A stretch of 64,000 bases of DNA, taken from contig NZ_JAUSYK010000001.1 of assembly GCF_030816855.1 (NCBI RefSeq), forward strand, positions 1,860,001 to 1,924,000, in the 5' to 3' direction. The notes beneath the pieces were generated by a model that saw nothing but the letters and a program-made list of their open reading frames with translations, was not told where the DNA came from and did no database searches. Positions 58,065 to 64,000 of the stretch are shown one piece after another (positions within the stretch are counted from its first letter, which is position 1; every line of letters begins with the position of its first letter). The stretch is from Arthrobacter sp. B3I4. Its GTDB lineage: Bacteria > Actinomycetota > Actinomycetes > Actinomycetales > Micrococcaceae. A program made the translations under genes and the position numbers.

Positions 58065-61000
58065 TTACTTACGTGCGAATGCCTGCTTGAGCAGGGCGTC
58101 CTGCTCGGCTGCGTGGCGCTTCATCGATCCCGCGGCGGTGGAAGCCGAGGCGGGCCGGGACACCAGGCGCACCCGGCGGTCCAGCGCGTCCGGCAGGTTC
58201 AGCCCGATGAACGGCCACGGACCCTGGTTGGCGGGTTCGTCCTGGGCCCAGACCACGTCGGCGTTAGGGTACTTGGCCAGTTCGGCGGCGATCTCGGCGG
58301 CGGGCAGCGGGTAGAGCTGCTCGACCCGGAGGATCGCCGTCGTGGTGTCCCCGGTCTTCTGCCGGGTGGACAGCAGGTCGTAGTACAGGCGGCCGGAGAC
58401 CAGCAGCACCCGTTCGACGGCGTCGGCCTGCAGCTTTTCGTGCTCGGGGATGACCGGCAGGAAGGTACCCGTGGTGAAATCCTCCACCGAGGACGCGGCA
58501 GCCTTGAGCCGCAGCAGCTGCTTAGGGGTGAAGATGATCAGCGGCTTGCGCGGCCGGTTGTACGCCTGGCGGCGGAGCAGATGGAAGTGCGAGGCCGGCG
58601 TCGTGGGGTTGGCCACGATCATGTTCTCTTCGGCGCACAGCTGGAGGAAACGCTCGATGCGTGCCGACGAGTGGTCCGGGCCTTGGCCTTCGTAACCGTG
58701 CGGCAGCATCAGCACCAGCGAGGAACGCTGGCCCCACTTCTGTTCCGCCGAGGAGATGAACTCGTCGATGATGGTCTGCGCGCCGTTGACGAAGTCACCG
58801 AACTGCGCTTCCCACAGCACCAGGGCGTCCGGGCGTTCGACCGAGTAGCCGTACTCGAAGCCCATCGCCGCGTATTCGGACAGCAGCGAGTCGTAGATCC
58901 ACAGCTTGGCCTGGTCCTCGGTGAGGTTGGCCAGTGGCATCCACTCATCGCCGTTGGCGCGGTCGTGGAAGACGGCGTGGCGCTGCACGAAGGTGCCGCG
59001 GCGCGAGTCCTGGCCGGCGAGCCGGACGGGGACGCCTTCCATGGTGAGCGAGCCGAAGGCCGCGAGCTCGCCGAAGCCCCAGTCGATGCCGCCTTCACGG
59101 GACATCAGTTCACGCTTCTCCAGCAGCTGCTTGAGTTTGGCGTGGACCGTGAAGCCGTCGGGGAACTCGATGTGCGCCTTGCCGATCCGGGCCAGCGTTT
59201 CGGCGGAAATCGCGGTGGACTTGGGCGCACCACTGGCCGTGTCGGCCTGCTGCGAGGAGGGCAGTTCCAGATCGGACACCGCGCCGGTGGCGGCGTTGAT
59301 GACCGGGATCGGGGACGTCTGTGCGGCGTGGGTTTCCGCGAAGACCCGCTCCAGGCGTTCCTGGTAGTCGCGGAGCAGCTGCTCGGCTTCTTCCTCGGTA
59401 ATGTCCCCGCGGCCGATCAGCGACTCGGTGTAAAGCTTCCGGACCGAACGCTTGGCCTCGATCAGGTTGTACATCAGCGGCTGGGTCATCGAGGGATCAT
59501 CGCCCTCGTTGTGCCCGCGGCGGCGGTAGCACACCATGTCGATGACGACGTCCTTGTGGAACCGCTGGCGGAACTCGTAGGCGAGCTGGCCGATCCGGAC
59601 CACCGCTTCCGGGTCGTCGCCGTTCACGTGGAACACGGGCGCCTGGATCATCTTCGCGACGTCGGTGGAGTAGGTGGAGGAACGCGAGGACGAGGGCGCG
59701 GTGGTGAAACCGACCTGGTTGTTGACCACGACGTGGATGGTGCCGCCGGTGCGGTAGCCGCGCAGCTGCGAGAGGTTCAGGGTTTCCGCGACGACGCCCT
59801 GGCCGGCGAAGGCCGCGTCGCCGTGCACCATGATGGGCAGCACCGGGAAGGCTTCGCCCTGGTCCAGGCGGTCCTGCTTGGCGCGGACGATGCCTTCGAG
59901 GACGGAGTCCACGGCTTCGAGGTGCGAGGGGTTCGCGGCGAGGTAGACCTTGGTCTCGTTGCCGTTGTCGGAGGTGAAAGTGCCCTCGGTGCCGAGGTGG
60001 TACTTCACGTCGCCCGAGCCCTGGACGGAGCGCGGGTCCTGGGTGCCCTCGAATTCGCGGAAGACCTGGGCGTAGGTCTTGCCGGCGATGTTGGTGAGCA
60101 CGTTCAGGCGGCCGCGGTGGGCCATGCCGATCGCCACTTCGTCCAGGCCGTCGTCGGCGGCGTCGGAGATGATGGCGTCCAGCAGCGGGATCAGGGACTC
60201 GCCGCCCTCCAGTGAGAAGCGCTTCTGGCCGACGAACTTGGTCTGCAGGAAGGTTTCGAATGCCTCGGCGGCGTTGAGCTTGGAGACGATCCGGAGCTGC
60301 TCATCGCGGCTGGGCTTGGAGTAGGGGTGCTCCAGCTGGTCCTGGAACCACTTGCGTTCGGCAGGATCCTGGATGTGCATGTACTCGATGCCGGTGGTGC
60401 GGCAGTACGCGTCGCGGAGCACGCCGAGGATGTCGCGGAACTTCAGCATCGGCTTGCCGCCGAAGCCGCCGGTGGGCCACTCGCGGTCCAGGTCCCACAG
60501 GGTCAGGCCGTAGGTGAGGACGTCGAGGTCGGGGTGCTTGCGCTGGACGTACTCGAGCGGATCGGTGTCCGCCATGAGGTGGCCGCGGACCCGGAAGGAG
60601 TGGATGAGCTGCTGGATCCGGGCGACCTTGTTGATCTCGTCCGCCGGGTCGACCTGCAGGTCGGGGCTCCAGCGTACGGGCTCGTACGGGATGCGCAGCG
60701 ACTCGAAGATCTCGTCGTAGAAGTTCTGCGCGCCGAGCAGGAGCTGGTGGACCAGCTTGAGGAACTCGCCGCTGCCGGCGCCCTGGATGACGCGGTGGTC
60801 GTACGTGGAGGTCAGTGTCAGGACTTTGCTGATGGCGTTGTGCGCCAGGATCTTCTCGCTGGCGCCCTGGAACTCCGCCGGGTAGTCGAGTGCGCCGACA
60901 CCGATGATGGCCGCCTGGCCCTTGGAGAGGCGGGGGACCGAGTGGACGGTGCCGATGCCGCCCGGGTTGGTCAGCGAGACCGTGGTGCCGGCGTGGTCGT

Positions 61001-61862
61001 CAGCGGTCAGTTTGCCGTTGCGGGCGCGCTTGATCAGGTCCTCGTAGGTGTGCCAGAACTCGGAGAAGTTGAGGGTCTCCGCCTTCTTGATGTTCGGGAC
61101 CATGAGCAGGCGGGTGCCGTCGGGCTTGGGCATGTCGATGGCGATGCCGAAGTTCACGTGGGCCGGCTGGACGGCGACGGGCTTGCCGTCGACGACGTCA
61201 TAGTAGACGTTCATCGAGGGGAACTGGGCCAGAGCGCGGATGACGGCGTAGCCGATCAGGTGCGTGAAGGAGACCTTGCCGCCGCGGGCGCGGGCGAGGT
61301 TGGAGTTGATGACCACGCGGTTGTCGATCAGCAGCTTGGCCGGGATCGCGCGGACACTGGTCGCGGTGGGCACTTCGAGGCTGGTGACCATGTTCGCGGC
61401 AATGGCCTTCGCCGGTCCGCGCAGGACGGCGACGACGTCTTCCTCCGGGGCGGTGGGAGCCTTCATGTTTTTGGGCAGCTGGGCCGGGATGGGCTGCGTG
61501 CCGGCGCCCGGTTCAGCGGTCTTGGAGCCGTCGCGGGCGACGGTGGCCGGGGCCTTCTGCGCTGCGGCGGAAGCGGGTGCAGGCGTTGCGGCGGGAGCGG
61601 GCGCCGCCGGAGACGCGGCAGGTGCCGGGGAGGCTGCGGCAGGTGCGACGACCGGTAGCTCGCGGGTGGCGGGGTGCGCGGCGGCTGTTGCCGAGGCGCC
61701 GTTGGTCGAGGAACTGTCGCTGGCGTCGAAGGACTCGAAAAGCGGCCACCACTTGGCGTCTACCGTGTTCTTGTCCTGCTGGTACCGCTCGTACAGTTCG
61801 TCAACGAGCCACTCGTTTCCGCCAAATTCCTCGGGTAGACGGTGGCTAGGCTGCTCTGGCAC
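58065..61862 (-). CDS. kgd: 2-oxoglutarate decarboxylase / dehydrogenase E1-E2 fusion
   Basis: 1265-aa TCA-cycle enzyme of the actinobacterial KGD/OdhA type: an E1o thiamine-diphosphate dehydrogenase fused behind an E2o-like acyltransferase domain with no lipoyl domain. N-terminal FGGNEWLVDELYERYQQDKN; an Ala/Pro linker; acyltransferase domain near residues 160-400 (VNFGIAIDMPKPDGTRLLMV, DHRVIQGAGSGEF); then E1 (EVAIGMAHRGRLNVLTNIAG, MVHGDAAFAGQGVVAETLNL, CYRRRGHNEGDDPSMTQPLM). Works with a separate lipoylated E2p and Lpd. GTG 61862 has GGAAGAGG upstream. The usual GarA/OdhI partner is not in this window. Confidence 0.96.
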   Translation of the reverse strand: MPEQPSHRLPEEFGGNEWLVDELYERYQQDKNTVDAKWWPLFESFDASDSSSTNGASATAAAHPATRELPVVAPAAASPAPAASPAAPAPAATPAPASAAAQKAPATVARDGSKTAEPGAGTQPIPAQLPKNMKAPTAPEEDVVAVLRGPAKAIAANMVTSLEVPTATSVRAIPAKLLIDNRVVINSNLARARGGKVSFTHLIGYAVIRALAQFPSMNVYYDVVDGKPVAVQPAHVNFGIAIDMPKPDGTRLLMVPNIKKAETLNFSEFWHTYEDLIKRARNGKLTADDHAGTTVSLTNPGGIGTVHSVPRLSKGQAAIIGVGALDYPAEFQGASEKILAHNAISKVLTLTSTYDHRVIQGAGSGEFLKLVHQLLLGAQNFYDEIFESLRIPYEPVRWSPDLQVDPADEINKVARIQQLIHSFRVRGHLMADTDPLEYVQRKHPDLDVLTYGLTLWDLDREWPTGGFGGKPMLKFRDILGVLRDAYCRTTGIEYMHIQDPAERKWFQDQLEHPYSKPSRDEQLRIVSKLNAAEAFETFLQTKFVGQKRFSLEGGESLIPLLDAIISDAADDGLDEVAIGMAHRGRLNVLTNIAGKTYAQVFREFEGTQDPRSVQGSGDVKYHLGTEGTFTSDNGNETKVYLAANPSHLEAVDSVLEGIVRAKQDRLDQGEAFPVLPIMVHGDAAFAGQGVVAETLNLSQLRGYRTGGTIHVVVNNQVGFTTAPSSSRSSTYSTDVAKMIQAPVFHVNGDDPEAVVRIGQLAYEFRQRFHKDVVIDMVCYRRRGHNEGDDPSMTQPLMYNLIEAKRSVRKLYTESLIGRGDITEEEAEQLLRDYQERLERVFAETHAAQTSPIPVINAATGAVSDLELPSSQQADTASGAPKSTAISAETLARIGKAHIEFPDGFTVHAKLKQLLEKRELMSREGGIDWGFGELAAFGSLTMEGVPVRLAGQDSRRGTFVQRHAVFHDRANGDEWMPLANLTEDQAKLWIYDSLLSEYAAMGFEYGYSVERPDALVLWEAQFGDFVNGAQTIIDEFISSAEQKWGQRSSLVLMLPHGYEGQGPDHSSARIERFLQLCAEENMIVANPTTPASHFHLLRRQAYNRPRKPLIIFTPKQLLRLKAAASSVEDFTTGTFLPVIPEHEKLQADAVERVLLVSGRLYYDLLSTRQKTGDTTTAILRVEQLYPLPAAEIAAELAKYPNADVVWAQDEPANQGPWPFIGLNLPDALDRRVRLVSRPASASTAAGSMKRHAAEQDALLKQAFARK

Positions 61863-62008
61863 TTGAAATACGCCTCTTCCATGAGTTTGAATCCCGCTGG
61901 TTTCCACGGTGCCGCAGCACGTCAATCGAACCAGTTCTCCGCGTCCAGCGTGAACCCAGACCTTTGTCAGTCTAGTGACGATTCCGGTCAAACCGCCAAT
62001 AACCGTGA

Positions 62009-63604
<1,596 letters not shown>

Positions 63605-63616
63605 ACGGCGCTCCTG

Positions 63617-63631
63617 TAGACTGAAATTCTT
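63617..63631 (+). promoter_or_regulatory. -10 element for the leader ORF and CNNM gene
   Basis: TAGACT at 63617-63622 is nine bases before the ATG at 63632. It would make a leaderless or nearly leaderless transcript starting at the small upstream frame. Confidence 0.4.
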
Positions 63632-63871
63632 ATGGACAGTAAATCTAGGTGCCGGCCTGGGGGCTGTCAGCGCGGAACGCACACCGTTCCCGCCCAGTCC
63701 ACCCGCAGAGCCGGCAAACCCCGTTCACGCGCCCATCACTCCAGTGCCGTCCGTCAGGGACACTCCCACGGCCGCACTGCCTTCCAGGAAACAGGGTCGG
63801 CCGCGGCTGACCATCCTCCGCCGGTACGTTTCCCCCGGCCAGTCCTCCTGCCCTGCGAAGCGGGCCGCTAA
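63632..63871 (+). CDS. possible 79-aa leader ORF, Pro-rich at its end
   Basis: An open frame fills the whole gap between guaB1 and the transporter gene and ends with a TAA immediately before its ATG. The sequence starts DSKSRCRPGGCQRG and ends DHPPPVRFPRPVLLP..., with no family. It may be a regulatory leader peptide; ribosome stalling at proline-rich leaders controls some Mg transport genes. It may equally be a noncoding leader. Low certainty. Confidence 0.3.
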   Translation: MDSKSRCRPGGCQRGTHTVPAQSTRRAGKPRSRAHHSSAVRQGHSHGRTAFQETGSAAADHPPPVRFPRPVLLPCEAGR

Positions 63872-64000
63872 ATGGAGTGGCTACTGCTCGGAGCAGGATT
63901 GCTCCTCATTCTCGGCACCGGCTTCTTCGTTGCCGTCGAATTCTCCCTGGTCGCGCTTGACCAGGCCACCGTACAGCGTGCGGTGGACAACGGCGACACC
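63872..64000 (+). CDS. CNNM/CorC (hemolysin-family) transporter, partial
   Basis: The first 43 codons of a gene that runs off the window. Hydrophobic start EWLLLGAGLLLILGTGFFVA followed by VEFSLVALDQATVQRAVDNG is the start of the CNNM (DUF21) membrane domain, found in Mg/Co efflux-type proteins with later CBS and CorC domains. The ATG directly follows a stop codon (TAAATG). Confidence 0.8.
   Translation, partial: MEWLLLGAGLLLILGTGFFVAVEFSLVALDQATVQRAVDNGDT

Noticed and set aside
57984..60215. 743-codon plus-strand open frame opposite kgd
   Set aside because: High-GC antisense shadow; residue content is Val/Gly/Arg-biased and the kgd motifs on the minus strand are beyond doubt.
63623..63871. 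M-box (Mg2+) riboswitch before the CNNM gene, prompted by CTAGGTG near 63647
   Set aside because: The other conserved blocks of the M-box could not be found; left as a possible leader ORF.

Overview
The window is high-GC actinobacterial chromosome, most likely from the Micrococcaceae (Arthrobacter/Pseudarthrobacter type). The basis is family-level: a fused 2-oxoglutarate decarboxylase (kgd), a SigR/RsrA redox pair, GuaB1, a 24-aa bL37 ribosomal protein, a SAM-IV type riboswitch, a tmRNA whose tag reads AESKRTDFALAA, frequent GTG starts and many leaderless promoters (TAnnnT followed 6-7 nt later by the start codon). No species assignment can be made from sequence reading alone.

Layout. 1-5 kb: a small membrane protein and an orphan FHA-FtsK/EccC-like type VII secretion ATPase. 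5.2-23 kb: a cell-surface glycan cluster with UDP-galactopyranose mutase (glf), a frameshifted GlfT-type galactofuranosyltransferase, a two-component ABC glycan exporter, an OafA/SGNH acyltransferase, several glycosyltransferases, a flippase, a secreted GH25 lysozyme with eight LGFP repeats, and galE. 23.2-37.9 kb: a Tad pilus operon whose ATPase gene tadA is cut in two by a 10.04-kb integrated element. 37.9-43.4 kb: prfB-ftsE-ftsX-M23 peptidase-smpB-ssrA. 43.5-57.9 kb: manganese (mntH/mntR), sulfur (SAM-IV riboswitch plus cysteine-desulfurase-like protein), hisN-rsgA-aroA, sigR-rsrA, bL37, and a PadR/DUF4097 operon. 58-64 kb: kgd, guaB1 and the start of a CNNM-type transporter gene.

The integrated element (about 23476-33514) is the most interesting part. 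A large serine integrase at its left end inserted it at a 3-bp CGA core inside tadA; joining the flanks restores one 407-codon-scale tadA frame. It carries a replication initiator gene with 12-bp tandem iterons inside its coding sequence, small zinc-finger and basic proteins, a terminase-small-subunit-like protein, an HK97-type capsid protein and a prohead protease (in the reverse of the usual order), but no large terminase, portal or tail genes. This is the plan of the phiRv1/phiRv2 elements of Mycobacterium tuberculosis and of capsid-carrying phage satellites. Its right third is cargo: a compact promoter-terminator unit that looks like a small RNA, an unknown protein, a lipoprotein, and a self-contained RelA/SpoT-domain toxin (toxSAS-like) plus small-partner operon with its own leaderless promoter and terminators on both sides. 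I read it as a satellite that turns off the Tad pilus while integrated and carries an anti-phage alarmone-synthetase module.

Two genes (glfT at 7483-7488 and a small element gene at 31889-31892) are broken by single-base changes in homopolymer runs; these may be real or may be assembly errors.
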